Notes: generated by a model from the letters alone, not told the origin. A stretch of 64,000 nucleotides of DNA from Streptosporangium amethystogenes (GCF_000721075.1 NZ_JOEQ01000005.1:372001-436000); one strand, 5' to 3'; counted from the first letter of the stretch, positions 7,831-17,131 are shown. Numbers and translations: made by a program.

Positions 7831-8832
7831 ATGCGGGCCCACGACCTGTCCGCCGGGGGCGGCGTGCTGGCCCGCGCGCATGACGTGGCCCGTGCGGCGG
7901 CGCGGATCCACGGACTGCCCGACGCCGAGGTCACGCTGATCAACGTGTCGGAGAACGCCACCTACCGGGTGGACGACCCGGCCACGGGGAGGCGTTCCAT
8001 CCTGCGGGTGCACCGCCTCGGCTACCACTCCATCCCGGCGATCCTGTCCGAACTGGCCTGGCTGGAGGCGCTCCGCGAGCAGGAGGGGATCCGCACCCCC
8101 CGGGTGCTCCAGGCTCCCGACGGCTCCCGGGTGCTGACCGTCCCCGGCGCGGAGCCCCGAGAGTGCGTCATGTTCGAGTTGCTGCCCGGTGCCGAGCCGT
8201 CCCTGGAGAACCCGGTGCCCGGGTTCGAGCGGCTCGGCGCGCTCACGGCGCGGATGCACCGGCACGCGCGCCGCTGGTCACGGCCCGAGTGGTTCACCCG
8301 CTTCCACTGGGACTACGAGGCGGCCCTCGGCGCCGGGGCACGATGGGGCCGCTGGCAGGAGGGCCTGGGCATGGAGGCCGAGGCGCGGACCGTGCTGGGG
8401 CGGCTGGACAAGGAACTGCGCGAGCGGCTCCACCGCTTCGGCCGGGGGCCGGAGCGCTACGGCCTGATCCACGCCGACCTGCGTTCCGCCAACCTGCTCG
8501 TGGCGGATGAGGGACCGCCCAGCGTCATCGACTTCGACGACTGCGGCTTCGGCTGGCACCTCTACGACCTGGCCGCGGCGGTCAGCTTCATCGAGCACCT
8601 CCCCGAGATCCCCGAGCTGATCGACGCGTGGGTGCGGGGTTACCGGACCGTCCTGGACCTTCCGGCCGAGGACGAGGCGGAGATCTGGACGTTCGTCATG
8701 TTCCGCCGCCTGTTGCTGGTCGCCTGGATCGGCACCCATACCGGCGCGGACATCGCCGTCGAGCTGGGCTCCGGCTACACCGAGGGCGCCTGCGAGCTGG
8801 CCGAGCGCTATCTCGGGGGCTCGCTCCGCTGA
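7831..8832 (+). CDS. Phosphotransferase of the APH / homoserine kinase II type
   Basis: 333 residues, starting at ATG 7831 behind CTGGAGGAACC. The aminoglycoside-phosphotransferase fold is shown by the Brenner motif HADLRSANLLV (near residue 214) and the metal-binding IDFDDCGFGWHLYDLA (near residue 233). The N-lobe has NATYRVDDPATGRRSILRVHR with the ATP-anchoring region. Proteins of this layout phosphorylate homoserine, choline-like compounds or drugs; the sequence alone does not decide. It is cytoplasmic. It lies behind the methyltransferase gene with a short gap. Confidence 0.78.
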   Translation: MRAHDLSAGGGVLARAHDVARAAARIHGLPDAEVTLINVSENATYRVDDPATGRRSILRVHRLGYHSIPAILSELAWLEALREQEGIRTPRVLQAPDGSRVLTVPGAEPRECVMFELLPGAEPSLENPVPGFERLGALTARMHRHARRWSRPEWFTRFHWDYEAALGAGARWGRWQEGLGMEAEARTVLGRLDKELRERLHRFGRGPERYGLIHADLRSANLLVADEGPPSVIDFDDCGFGWHLYDLAAAVSFIEHLPEIPELIDAWVRGYRTVLDLPAEDEAEIWTFVMFRRLLLVAWIGTHTGADIAVELGSGYTEGACELAERYLGGSLR

Positions 8833-9151
8833 CCCGGTCCGTCCAGTGCACGCGCGGCGTTCTCGTACGGGCCGCTCGGCGAAGTGGCGCGCTGTGACCG
8901 CGCATCGGGAAATCGTCCCTACCCACTCCTGAGGCACGGCGGGTCCGCGGTGGTGAATACGCGTCGGCCTCCGCGTCGCCGTGCGGGTAACGCGTAATCC
9001 GATAATGAGATTTCCGCGATGGGGATTCCATCGTCCCAGCCCTTGTTTTCCGCCCCTTCGCCGAATCCGGAGGGCTTTCCTGCGGTCTTCGTCTCCGTGG
9101 CCGCGGGCGACGGTCCGGTGGGGGCGGGACTGCGGGGTCAGGACTGCGGGG
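8833..9151. other. Gene-free stretch between convergent genes
   Basis: About 320 bases with no credible coding frame. The only clear structure is a 14-base unit (GACTGCGGGGTCAG) repeated directly at 9128-9141 and 9142-9155, running into the stop of the TPR gene. I see no strong terminator. Confidence 0.5.
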
Positions 9152-10990
9152 TCAGGACTTCAGTTCGCGCCTGATGTCCTCGTCGTCCGGCGCCAGTTCC
9201 AGCGCCCGGGTGAGGTCGGCGACCGCCTCCGTCTCCCGCCCGGCGGCGCGCAGCGCCATCGCCCGGTTGAACAGCAGTGCGGGGTCCGCTCCGGGTTCGA
9301 GGGCCCGGGTGAAGTCCGCGACGGCGCCCTCGGGGTCACCGGTCTCGAACGCCAGCAGTCCTCGGTTCGCCCAGGCGGCCGCCAGCGAGGGGGCGAGCTC
9401 CAGCGCCCTGTCGAAGGCGGCACGCGCCCTGTCGTAGCGACCCTCCGCGGTTTCCACCTGGCCCAGCGCGCACAGCAGGTACGGGTTGGCCGGATCGATG
9501 GCGAGCCCGGCCTCCGCGTCCACCCTGGCCTTGCCGTACTCACCGAGGGCGGCCAGCAGCCCGGCCCGGTTGGCCAGGCCGTCCACGAACTCCGGGTCCA
9601 GCTCCAGCGCGTGGTCCAGGTCGCTGAGCGCACCCCGGTGGTCCCCCCGGGAGAAGCGGATCTCGGCCCGGTTGTAGTAAGGCTCGGGAAAGGGCGGGCC
9701 GACCCGCATGGCCGTCTCGTAGTCGTCGATCGCCGCGTCCATCCGGCCCAGCCGGTGCAGCAGGTTGCCCCGGTCGATGTAGTAGTCGGGGTAGCCGGGG
9801 TCGGCTGCGATCACCGCGTCCAGGTCCTCCAGCGCCTCCTCGGGGTGGCCCAGCATCACGGTGAGCTGCGCCCTGTTGGCCAGCAGCACCAGCCGGTGTA
9901 TCGGGTGCTCGCCGGGACGCAGGTCGCGGTCGGCCAGGGCGACGGCCTCGGAGACCAACTCCAGTGCCTTGGCCGGGCGGCCTCGCCGTACCTCCACCAG
10001 TGCCCGGCCGTTGAGGTCGAACCCCAGCTTGAACGCCCGCTCGCGCGGGTCGGGCAGCAACGAGGAGATGGCGATCGCCTGGTTGACCAGTGCGAGCGCG
10101 GCGTCCGGGTCACGCCGGGCCTGGTCGTGGTGGCGTACCTTCAGCATTCCGGTGGCGTAGGCGACCGAGGCGTGTACGGCGGGGGAGACGCTCTCCCGCC
10201 TGGCCAGGTCGAACAGGTCCTCGGACTCGTCCTCCCTGCCCAGCGCGGCCAGCGCGGTCGCGGTGCTGTGCAGGAGCCGCCACCAGGTCCCGCTGTCGTC
10301 TTCGGGATCGGCGAGACGCAGGGCGCGCCTGCCGAGATCCACCACGGCGTCATGGCAGCCCGCGTCCAGACACCACTGCACCGCGAACAGGAACGCCTCC
10401 ACCGCCTTCGACGTGTCGCCGCCGCGCTCGCGGTGGTAGGGGACCGCTCCAAGTCGCGCGCCGATCGTTCCCTCCCGCTCCAGCCTGTCGGCGAGGGCGC
10501 GGTGCTCCTCCTCGCCGAGCGGATCCTCGACGGTGGTCCCCCGGCGGGTCACCACGGTCAGCGACTCCGCCGGGACACGGCGCCGCAGCACCGTCAGGAG
10601 TTCGAGGTCGGTGGGGTCGGCCCGGTCGACGTTCTCGACGACCAGCGTCCGTGGGCCGGTTTCGGCCAGGTACTCACGGACGAACTCGGCCAGGCCGTTA
10701 GCCAGGCGCAGCGTGCGTCGCGGCGCGTGCACCAGGATCCGCTCCGCGCTGGGCAGGCTGGCGGCCACGGAGCGGCGCCGGTCGGGAACCAGGTCCCGCA
10801 GGTCGGGGGCCGCCGCGCGCAGCTCGATGTCGTAGCGGGCGACGAGCTCGGGCCGGGCCGTGGGCACCAGGGCGGCGACGAGCGCGCCCCCCGCGGTGTA
10901 GGGGCCGCGCAGGTGCCGGTCAGCGTCCACCACGAGCGGCGGCGACACGGGAAGAGACGGGCTTTCTGACGGTTGGGCTCCCCGACTCAC
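9152..10990 (-). CDS. Tetratricopeptide-repeat protein with P-loop-less ATPase-like N-terminus
   Basis: 612 residues from GTG 10990, with GAGGAG 4 bases upstream. Residues 1-180 resemble the N-terminus of actinobacterial TPR/ATPase proteins: LRGPYTAGGALVAALVP, then TLVVENVDRADPTDLELL, which looks like a Walker B strand. No Walker A (GxxxxGK) is present. From about residue 200 to the end are helical repeats. At least seven good TPR units are visible after residue 380, with the pattern NRGLLAFETGDPEGAVADFTRALE. It probably acts as a cytoplasmic scaffold. Upstream bases 11011-11030 hold a short direct repeat that could serve its promoter. Confidence 0.75.
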   Translation of the reverse strand: MSRGAQPSESPSLPVSPPLVVDADRHLRGPYTAGGALVAALVPTARPELVARYDIELRAAAPDLRDLVPDRRRSVAASLPSAERILVHAPRRTLRLANGLAEFVREYLAETGPRTLVVENVDRADPTDLELLTVLRRRVPAESLTVVTRRGTTVEDPLGEEEHRALADRLEREGTIGARLGAVPYHRERGGDTSKAVEAFLFAVQWCLDAGCHDAVVDLGRRALRLADPEDDSGTWWRLLHSTATALAALGREDESEDLFDLARRESVSPAVHASVAYATGMLKVRHHDQARRDPDAALALVNQAIAISSLLPDPRERAFKLGFDLNGRALVEVRRGRPAKALELVSEAVALADRDLRPGEHPIHRLVLLANRAQLTVMLGHPEEALEDLDAVIAADPGYPDYYIDRGNLLHRLGRMDAAIDDYETAMRVGPPFPEPYYNRAEIRFSRGDHRGALSDLDHALELDPEFVDGLANRAGLLAALGEYGKARVDAEAGLAIDPANPYLLCALGQVETAEGRYDRARAAFDRALELAPSLAAAWANRGLLAFETGDPEGAVADFTRALEPGADPALLFNRAMALRAAGRETEAVADLTRALELAPDDEDIRRELKS

Positions 10991-11366
10991 CGGACTCCTC
11001 TAAGTCGATTTAGATGATATTCGATGATATATGGCTATGTTGTGTTGGGGGGCCGGCGCCCACTGCTGGACGCCGGTACTGCGATTCGTCTCAGCCGACA
11101 TGCTTGGCGCTTGCGGTGCCACTGAGTGTGACGGTGCCAGGTTTGTGAACAATGACGTGCTTCATTACCAGCCTCTCTCGCGAATAAGAGCAAATCGCAA
11201 GTATTCGCAATAATCGCCCATATTGACAAGATCTGTTTCTTATAGTGGCCGCATCCGGACAGTCCTATGGACAGGGGGCGTGTGGTGGTATCCACGAACG
11301 CCGTCGCGGGCCATGTCCGGTCCGGCCGCTGTGCGCGGCTCCTACCGGGGATGGGACCCTGGCCTG
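10991..11366. other. Divergent intergenic region, AT-rich
   Basis: This separates the TPR gene (minus) from the methyltransferase gene (plus). Besides the repeat next to the TPR gene it has an inverted repeat GCGAATA (11180-11186) / TATTCGC (11202-11208) and a TTGACA at 11224 with no well-spaced -10. Small open frames here show no protein-like features. Confidence 0.45.
11013..11030 (-). promoter_or_regulatory. Direct repeat GATGATAT upstream of TPR gene
   Basis: GATGATAT occurs at 11013-11020 and 11023-11030, a period of 10 bases, in a local AT-rich patch 23-40 bases before the GTG. The spacing puts both copies on one helix face, so it could be an operator or part of the promoter. Confidence 0.35.
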
Positions 11367-12053
11367 ATGGAACAGAGAAGCCGCTGGGCGGACATCGCGG
11401 GAGACGACGCCGGGGAGCGGTACGCGGCGAGGTTCGCCAGGCTGGCCGAGTCGGGGGCGGACACGCACGGCGAGGCGCGGTTGTGCGCGGGGCTGCTGCC
11501 GCCGGGCGCGCGGGTGCTGGACGCCGGGTGCGGTACCGGGCGGGTGGCGATCCGGCTGGCGGAGCTGGGATACGACTGCGTGGGCGTCGACCTCGACGCG
11601 TCCATGCTGGAGGTCGCCCGGCGGGCCGCGCCGGAGCTGCCCTGGATCCTGGCCGACCTCAGCGACCTCAGCGACCTCGGTGATCTCGGCGGCTCCGCGG
11701 AGCGGGCCGTGCCCGGCGAGCGGCGTGGGCAGGGCGAGCGCTTCGACATGGTCGTCGCCGCGGGCAACGTCATCCCCCTGCTGGCCCCGGGGACCGAGGC
11801 GCGGACCGTCGCCGGGCTCGCGGCACTGCTGCGGCCCGGCGGGCTGCTGGTGAGCGGGTTCGGGCTGGACGCCGCGCACCTCCCGCTCGCCTCCGCCACG
11901 GTCACCCTGGACGACTACGACGCCTGGTGCCGGGCCTCGGGGCTCGCTCCGCTGCGGCGCCTGGCGACATGGGACGGCGCACCCTACGACGGTGGTGGAT
12001 ACGCGGTGAGTGTCCACGTACGAACCCCCAGCGGGCGAGGCTCCGAGAGGTAG
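11367..12053 (+). CDS. Class I SAM-dependent methyltransferase
   Basis: 228 residues from ATG 11367. This start puts motif I (VLDAGCGTGRVAIRLAELG) at residue 50, normal for the family; upstream codons in frame look non-coding. CVGVDLDASMLEVAR is the acidic motif II and FDMVVAAGNVIPLL is motif IV. Between them is a short tandem DNA duplication encoding LSDLSDLGDLGG, an unusual insert. No signal peptide. The gene ends 12 bases before the exopolyphosphatase gene, so the two are likely co-transcribed. The methyl acceptor is unknown. Confidence 0.75.
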   Translation: MEQRSRWADIAGDDAGERYAARFARLAESGADTHGEARLCAGLLPPGARVLDAGCGTGRVAIRLAELGYDCVGVDLDASMLEVARRAAPELPWILADLSDLSDLGDLGGSAERAVPGERRGQGERFDMVVAAGNVIPLLAPGTEARTVAGLAALLRPGGLLVSGFGLDAAHLPLASATVTLDDYDAWCRASGLAPLRRLATWDGAPYDGGGYAVSVHVRTPSGRGSER

Positions 12054-12065
12054 TAGCTTCGTCCC

Positions 12066-12998
12066 ATGCGACTGGGCGTTCTCGACATCGGTTCCAACAC
12101 GGTTCATCTGCTGGTGATGGACGCACATCGGGGGGCCCGGCCGCTACCGGCGTACTCCCACAAGGAGGAACTGAGGCTCTCCGAGCACATGGACGAGGGC
12201 AACCGCCTGTCGGCGCGGGGCGCGACGCGGTTGCGGGAGTTCGTCGAGGAGGCGCTGCGGATCGCCGAGGACAAGGGGGTCGAGGACCTCATGGCCTTCG
12301 CGACCTCCGCGATCAGAGAGTCGGTGAACGGTGAGGAGGTCCTCGCCGGGATCAAGGCCGACACGCAGGTCGACATCGAGGTGCTGTCCGGCCAGGACGA
12401 GGCGAGATTGACGTTCCTGGCGGTGCGCCGCTGGTTCGGGTGGTCCTCCGGGCGGCTGCTGGTACTGGACATCGGCGGCGGGTCGCTGGAGATCGCCTCG
12501 GGGATCGACGAGCAGCCCGACGTGGCGGTGTCGCTGCCGCTGGGGGCCGGCCGTCTCACCCGCGACCGCTTCACCGCCGACCCGCCGCCGGCCGACGAGG
12601 TACGGGCACTGCGCAGGCACGTGCGGGCCGAGATCGCCCGCGTGGTGGGCAAGGTGTCGCGGTACGGTCAGGCCGATCACGCGGTGGCGACGTCCAAGAC
12701 GTTCAGGCAGCTCGCGAGGATCGCCGGCGCGGCGCCCTCGCACGAGGGGGCGAACGTACGCCGGGTGCTCGGGCACGCGGACCTGGTCGAGTGGACCGAT
12801 CGGCTGGCCAGGATGAGCACGGGGGAGAGGGCCGAGCTGCCCGGGGTGTCGGAGGGGCGGGCGCCGCAACTGCCCGCCGGAGCCATCGTCGCCGACGCCA
12901 CCATGGACCTGTTCGGAGTGGCCCAGCTGGAGGTGTGCCCGTGGGCGCTGCGCGAGGGGGTCATCCTGCGCAGGCTGGACGCCATGCCCGAGCAGTAA
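12066..12998 (+). CDS. ppx: Exopolyphosphatase / guanosine pentaphosphate phosphohydrolase
   Basis: 310 residues, the short actinobacterial Ppx/GppA form without the HD domain. Actin-like ASKHA motifs are present: [15 protein letters not shown] at the N-terminus (phosphate 1), [11 protein letters not shown], and [14 protein letters not shown] near residue 140 (phosphate 2). It hydrolyses terminal phosphate from inorganic polyphosphate or pppGpp in the cytoplasm. A PPK2-type kinase gene lies about 39 kb away in this window, so both directions of polyphosphate metabolism are represented. Start ATG 12066 fits the family N-terminus. Confidence 0.88.
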   Translation: MRLGVLDIGSNTVHLLVMDAHRGARPLPAYSHKEELRLSEHMDEGNRLSARGATRLREFVEEALRIAEDKGVEDLMAFATSAIRESVNGEEVLAGIKADTQVDIEVLSGQDEARLTFLAVRRWFGWSSGRLLVLDIGGGSLEIASGIDEQPDVAVSLPLGAGRLTRDRFTADPPPADEVRALRRHVRAEIARVVGKVSRYGQADHAVATSKTFRQLARIAGAAPSHEGANVRRVLGHADLVEWTDRLARMSTGERAELPGVSEGRAPQLPAGAIVADATMDLFGVAQLEVCPWALREGVILRRLDAMPEQ

Positions 12999-13035
12999 GG
13001 TTTATCCGGCCTTGCGCAGGTTAGTGCGCATAGCT

Positions 13036-13854
13036 ATGAACAGCCCTCAGACTCAGGTGGCAGGTGCCGCTCACAGAGCGGCCAACAGTCAGACGCTGGA
13101 CAGGTTGGCGCGGGTCGGTTTGGCCTGCAGGGGGGTCCTTTACGGGCTGATCGGTTTTCTCGCCCTGCAGATCGCCTTCGGCGGTGGAAGCGGTGGCAAG
13201 GAGGCCGACAAGACCGGGGCCATCGAGACGGTGGCCGAGCAGCCGTTCGGCATGGCGCTGCTCTGGCTCATGGTCGTCGGTTTCACGGCCCTGGTCCTCT
13301 GGCAGCTGTCGGAGGTCGTCATCGGCCGGGGCCAGGCCAAGGACCGGGTGGAGGCTGCGGCGCGCACGGCGGTCTACGGGCTGATCGTGGCCACGCTGCT
13401 CGGTGTCGTGCTGCGCGGAGACTCGGGAAGCTCGACGGACAGTCAGTCCAAGGACCTCACGGCCAAGCTGATGGAGCTGCCCGCCGGGCAGTTCATCGTG
13501 GGCCTGGTCGGGCTGGGCGTTATCGCCCTGGGGGCCTACTGGATCCACAAGGGCTGGAAGAAGAAGTTCCTCCAGGACCTGCGCACCGGCGAGATGCCGC
13601 CGAAGGCGCGTGACCTCGCCGAGAAGCTCGGCATGGCCGGCTACCTCGCCCGCGGTGTGATCGCCGCGGTCGCCGGTGTCTTCGTCATCCAGGCCGCGAT
13701 CACCTACGACCCCGACAAGGCCAAGGGCATCGACTCGACGCTGCGCTCGCTGGCCGACACCCCGGCGGGTCCGTGGTTGCTCGGGGTCGTCGCGATCGGC
13801 CTGCTGCTGTTCGCGGTCTACTGTTTCTTCGAGGCCCGCTGGCACCGGATGTGA
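13036..13854 (+). CDS. DUF1206 membrane protein
   Basis: 272 residues from ATG 13036; an earlier TTG at 13012 would lie in a repeat (two TGCGCA sites) and adds nothing conserved. Six hydrophobic segments form three internal two-helix repeats, each opening with a pattern like GLACRGVLYGLIGFLALQ (also GMAGYLARGVIAAVAGVFV near residue 202). This is the DUF1206 layout known from actinomycetes. The product is an integral membrane protein of unknown function. It lies alone downstream of ppx. Confidence 0.82.
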   Translation: MNSPQTQVAGAAHRAANSQTLDRLARVGLACRGVLYGLIGFLALQIAFGGGSGGKEADKTGAIETVAEQPFGMALLWLMVVGFTALVLWQLSEVVIGRGQAKDRVEAAARTAVYGLIVATLLGVVLRGDSGSSTDSQSKDLTAKLMELPAGQFIVGLVGLGVIALGAYWIHKGWKKKFLQDLRTGEMPPKARDLAEKLGMAGYLARGVIAAVAGVFVIQAAITYDPDKAKGIDSTLRSLADTPAGPWLLGVVAIGLLLFAVYCFFEARWHRM

Positions 13855-13863
13855 CGGGTGAAA

Positions 13864-13885
13864 CCGCACGGTACGGCAGGTGCGG
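13864..13885 (+). terminator. Possible hairpin terminator
   Basis: CCGCAC and GTGCGG pair across a 10-base loop 10 bases after the DUF1206 stop. The stem is short and lacks a T-run, so this is a weak call. Confidence 0.3.
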
Positions 13886-14019
13886 GCACGCAGCCGAAGG
13901 CCCGCCTGGCAAGCCCCATCTGTCTATCCGGTAAGTGATCGCATTCCTACTTTTCCGAGACATCTTCCCTTTCGAGCTCCGCGTCTTCCCAAAGGCAGGA
14001 ACGGTATCGGAGGGGGCAT

Positions 14020-14460
14020 ATGGACTCGTCGGAGTACGACGGCAGCGAATGGGTTCTCCGCCTTGCGGGTTCCCCGGACCAGGTGATCAGAGCCCGCCGC
14101 CTGGTCTCGATGACCCTGGGGCGAGACCATCCCCTCCATGACGACTGTGTCCTGCTGACCAGTGAGATCGCCACCAACGCGGTGATCCACTCCCGGTCCG
14201 GGGACGGCGGGGCGTTCACGGTCACCGTGGCCTACTCGGCGACGGGCGTGCGGGTCTGCGTCCAGGACGAGGGCTCCGCACAGGCTCCCTGCGTCTGCCA
14301 CGCCTCGGCGGACGCGACGGGGGGCCGCGGCCTGCCCCTGCTGGAGGCGCTGGCCCACCGCTGGGGCCTGGTCAGGGAGGCGGGGGGCAACAAGGTCTGG
14401 TTCGAGCTGGTGCTCGAACTGGCCGGGATGCGCGCGGGCAGCCTGGCCGGTGCCAGGTGA
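14020..14460 (+). CDS. ATP-binding protein, RsbW/anti-sigma kinase type
   Basis: 146 residues. The single HATPase_c_2 domain shows the N box SEIATNAVIHSRS (near residue 49) and the G2 box GGRGLPLLEALAHRWG (near residue 107). Streptomycetes and relatives encode dozens of these small kinases, which act on anti-anti-sigma (STAS) partners. No sigma factor or STAS gene is adjacent, so the partner is elsewhere. Start ATG 14020 follows GGAGGGGG. Two Cys in the linker (CVCHA) are noteworthy but may be incidental. Confidence 0.82.
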   Translation: MDSSEYDGSEWVLRLAGSPDQVIRARRLVSMTLGRDHPLHDDCVLLTSEIATNAVIHSRSGDGGAFTVTVAYSATGVRVCVQDEGSAQAPCVCHASADATGGRGLPLLEALAHRWGLVREAGGNKVWFELVLELAGMRAGSLAGAR

Positions 14461-14561
14461 GGGTTCGGGGCTCGGCCGGACGTCGAGCCAGGATGAGGCG
14501 CAGCCCGCCCCCGGCACCCTGGCGCCCGCCCGCGTGGTGGAGATCCCCGGCGACACGGCCC

Positions 14562-14583
14562 GGCCTCCCCGAGAAAGGAGGCC
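14562..14583. terminator. Hairpin between convergent genes
   Basis: GGCCTCC and GGAGGCC form a perfect 7-bp stem with an 8-base loop, placed just before the 3' end of the minus-strand aminotransferase gene. It is a plausible bidirectional terminator. Confidence 0.45.
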
Positions 14584-14590
14584 CGCGACT

Positions 14591-15781
14591 CTAGGCCGGT
14601 TGTTGCGACGCCGTGAACGGACGGGTGGCGGGGCGGACGTCGAGTTCGGTCAGCAAGCCGGCCATCCGGACGGCGCGGAGCGGGTCGACGGGCAGGACAT
14701 GGCCGGTCCACCACCGGGCGATCTCCGAGGTCGGCCCCTCGGGCACCAGCTCCAGGTAGTCGTCCAGCGGAGGGTCGTAGATGAAGCCGGGCACCACGCC
14801 CCGGCTCTCCAGCCGGGCGACCACCTCGTCGCGGTTCTCGACCAGCAGGGGCACCCGCAGCAGCGGCTGCGGCACCGCGTCGCGGACGCCCTCGGCCGCC
14901 CAGGGCAGGGTGCGCAGTAATTCGACCCCGGCCACCCGCCGGTCGCGCTCGCGGTCGATCACCCGGAAGCGGGAGCGCTGGTAGCGGCGGAGCAGCGGCC
15001 CCTGGCGCATCCGCCAGTCGTCGAGGTCGATCCGCAGCCAGTGGTCCAGGGCGCGCAGGTCCACCGGATCGCCGGCGAGGGCCGCGCGCAGCTCCTTCTC
15101 GCGGGGCGGGCAGCGGTGACCGGTCCACTGGACGAGGCCGAGCGCTTTAAGGGCGTGCCACATAGGCCGGACCAGCCCGGTGCGATAGATCGTCTCGCGC
15201 AGCACGGGCCGTAGCGTGCCGAACAGCTGGGCACGCGCCCCGCCGGGGAGCAGCGACTCGTCCCTGGCCCGGGCCAGCTCGGGCAGCGCGGCCGGGTCCC
15301 GCGCGGTGAGGAACCCGCCGGACATCGCCCGCCCGTGCTTGGCGAGGCTGAACACCCCGGCGGTGCCGAACGTGCCCGCGGGGCGGCCGTCCACCGTCGT
15401 CTGCATGGCGTGCGCCGCGTCGTCGAGGAGGATCACGCCGCGCCGGTCGCACTCGGCCCGCAGCTCGGTCACCCGGTCGGGCTGGCCGTACAGGTGCGTG
15501 GTGACGACACCGGCCAGGCCGCTCCAGTCGATGTTGGGGACGTCGATGTTGCCGTCGCGCCAGGAGACCGGCGCCATCACCGGTTCCAGCCCGGCGGCCA
15601 GCACGACGAACAGCACGGTCTCGCAGTTCGTCGGTGAGATGAGCACCCTGTCACCGCGTTCGAACCAGTGACGCAGCGCCAGGAGCAGGCCGAACCTGGC
15701 GGAGGGCACGTGCAGGCACTCCTGGCCGATCCGGTCTCGCATGGCCGTCTCAAGCTCGCGGCTGCCGTCCTGACCGCTCAC
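14591..15781 (-). CDS. DegT/DnrJ/EryC1/StrS-like aminotransferase 1
   Basis: 396 residues with the PLP-dependent sugar-aminotransferase fold. Visible parts are the N-terminal substrate loop (PSARFGLLLALRHW), VTTHLYGQPDRVTEL, the PLP-phosphate region LLDDAAHAMQ, and the lysine region GVFSLAKHGRAMSGGF, whose Lys near residue 150 should carry PLP. The spacing and the second half differ from well-known members, so it is a divergent subgroup. Its GTG start overlaps the TGA of the acyltransferase gene (GTGA), so the two are coupled. Likely role: making an amino sugar or related unit for a surface polymer (inference). Confidence 0.75.
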   Translation of the reverse strand: MSGQDGSRELETAMRDRIGQECLHVPSARFGLLLALRHWFERGDRVLISPTNCETVLFVVLAAGLEPVMAPVSWRDGNIDVPNIDWSGLAGVVTTHLYGQPDRVTELRAECDRRGVILLDDAAHAMQTTVDGRPAGTFGTAGVFSLAKHGRAMSGGFLTARDPAALPELARARDESLLPGGARAQLFGTLRPVLRETIYRTGLVRPMWHALKALGLVQWTGHRCPPREKELRAALAGDPVDLRALDHWLRIDLDDWRMRQGPLLRRYQRSRFRVIDRERDRRVAGVELLRTLPWAAEGVRDAVPQPLLRVPLLVENRDEVVARLESRGVVPGFIYDPPLDDYLELVPEGPTSEIARWWTGHVLPVDPLRAVRMAGLLTELDVRPATRPFTASQQPA

Positions 15782-16869
15782 TGGGCCCTTCCTCGGGTGC
15801 GCAGCCGCCCGTACCGCTTCATGGCCCTGTCGGCGGCGCCGTACAGGGCCGGGCTGTCAAGGATGAACCGCCGCACCCGGCGGACCGGTGTGGTGCGTAG
15901 CCAGTGCGCCGCCGCGCCGGCCGAACGGCGGCGCACGATGCCCTCGGTGACGGGAACGGTTCTGCTGCACAGCGCGTCCTTGTACTCCGAGCCGTTGCTG
16001 ATGCCGAGGTCCAGCGAGCTGACACCGATCTTCGCGGCGGCCTCGACCATGTGCAGGTGCTGGATCAGACCGGGGGAGTACTTGGCGTAGTCGGGGTCGT
16101 ACGCGGGGAACCAGCCGATCATCATCGTGCCGGTGCGCAGCCCGAAGTGGCCCGCGACGGGTCTGCCGTCCGCGTACAGCATGGACAGCGGCCCGGCGAA
16201 GTCGGGGGTGTCGATGGCGTGCAGGCGCTCGGCCAGCTCCACGACCCATGACTTGGCGAAGCGGTCGGGGCGGCCCATCCGCTGGTACTGGGCCGATTTC
16301 CACTCCCGCAGCAGCCGGAACTGCTCCGCGTCGCGCACCGCGAACTCGGAGGTGATCTCGCCCGCGTCGCGGCCCAGCTTCCGTTCCTTGTACAGGGTGC
16401 TCTTGGCGAACTTCGGAGAGCGTTCGCGCAGTTCGTCGAGGAAGGCCGGGTAGCCGTTGGCGAAGTCGAGGACCACGGCATTCTGCCTGAGCGTCTCGAA
16501 CGGCTGGAACCAGGGCTGCTGGTCGACCATGCAGCCGAACTCCCACACGCTCAGCCCGCACTCCTTGAGCAGGGTGTTGGAGTCGAATTCGGCGCCGGGC
16601 ACGTGGATCACGCCCTGGGAGAGCGAGACCCATCCGCCCAGTGCGGCGCCCACCCCGCCGCCGTGCCGCTCGAAGGGGAAGAACCCGACGGGTCCGTCCG
16701 ACTCGGTGATCACCGCCACCCGCGCCCCGGTGTGGACCTCACCCATCGCGATCGTGAAGTCCGGGCTGAGGAAGGGGTTGGCGAGGTGCGCGCTGGAGCG
16801 TTGCATCTCGCGCCAGGCCGCGACCTGGCCCGGGCCCAGCTCCGCAGGCCGGATGACGTCGACCCTCAT
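15778..16869 (-). CDS. FemAB-like / CelD-BcsL GNAT-fold acyltransferase
   Basis: 363 residues. The C-terminal half has the GNAT_6 pattern known from CelD/BcsL and FemAB-related enzymes: MLYADGRPVAGHFGLRTG, then YAKYSPGLIQHLHMVEAA, then LDLGISNGSEYKDAL. Such enzymes add acyl or aminoacyl groups to sugars or peptides on the cytoplasmic face. No membrane helix. It lies between two DegT-like genes and near a flippase, which fits acylation of the amino group made by the aminotransferases (inference). Upstream 16870-17131 is gene-free and AT-rich at 17104-17131. Confidence 0.75.
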   Translation of the reverse strand: MRVDVIRPAELGPGQVAAWREMQRSSAHLANPFLSPDFTIAMGEVHTGARVAVITESDGPVGFFPFERHGGGVGAALGGWVSLSQGVIHVPGAEFDSNTLLKECGLSVWEFGCMVDQQPWFQPFETLRQNAVVLDFANGYPAFLDELRERSPKFAKSTLYKERKLGRDAGEITSEFAVRDAEQFRLLREWKSAQYQRMGRPDRFAKSWVVELAERLHAIDTPDFAGPLSMLYADGRPVAGHFGLRTGTMMIGWFPAYDPDYAKYSPGLIQHLHMVEAAAKIGVSSLDLGISNGSEYKDALCSRTVPVTEGIVRRRSAGAAAHWLRTTPVRRVRRFILDSPALYGAADRAMKRYGRLRTRGRAQ

Positions 16870-17131
16870 ACGACCCCTCCCGCGGCGCCGGGGCGACCGG
16901 CGACCGTGTCTGCGGTGCGCGTCAACCTACCGTTCACGAGGAGGCGATCCTTTCTCGAAGCCCGGGTCAGGAAACTGAACATCGTCCTCGGGGCGGAGCA
17001 CGCGCGATCCGACCGGCCCGTGGAGATGAGCGGCATGCGTCACGGAGTGCGGAACCGTCCCGGAACCGGGCGGCGATCCCCCTACCGCCGCCACCCGATG
17101 CAGTAAATCTACCTAAATATTACTTTACCTG

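Noticed and set aside
8981..10969. Open frame of 662 codons opposite the TPR gene
   Set aside because: Shadow of the TPR repeats; Val/Gln/Arg-rich without homology.
11035..11295. 86-codon minus-strand frame in the divergent gap
   Set aside because: Cys/His/Arg-rich without a pattern; lies in the promoter region.
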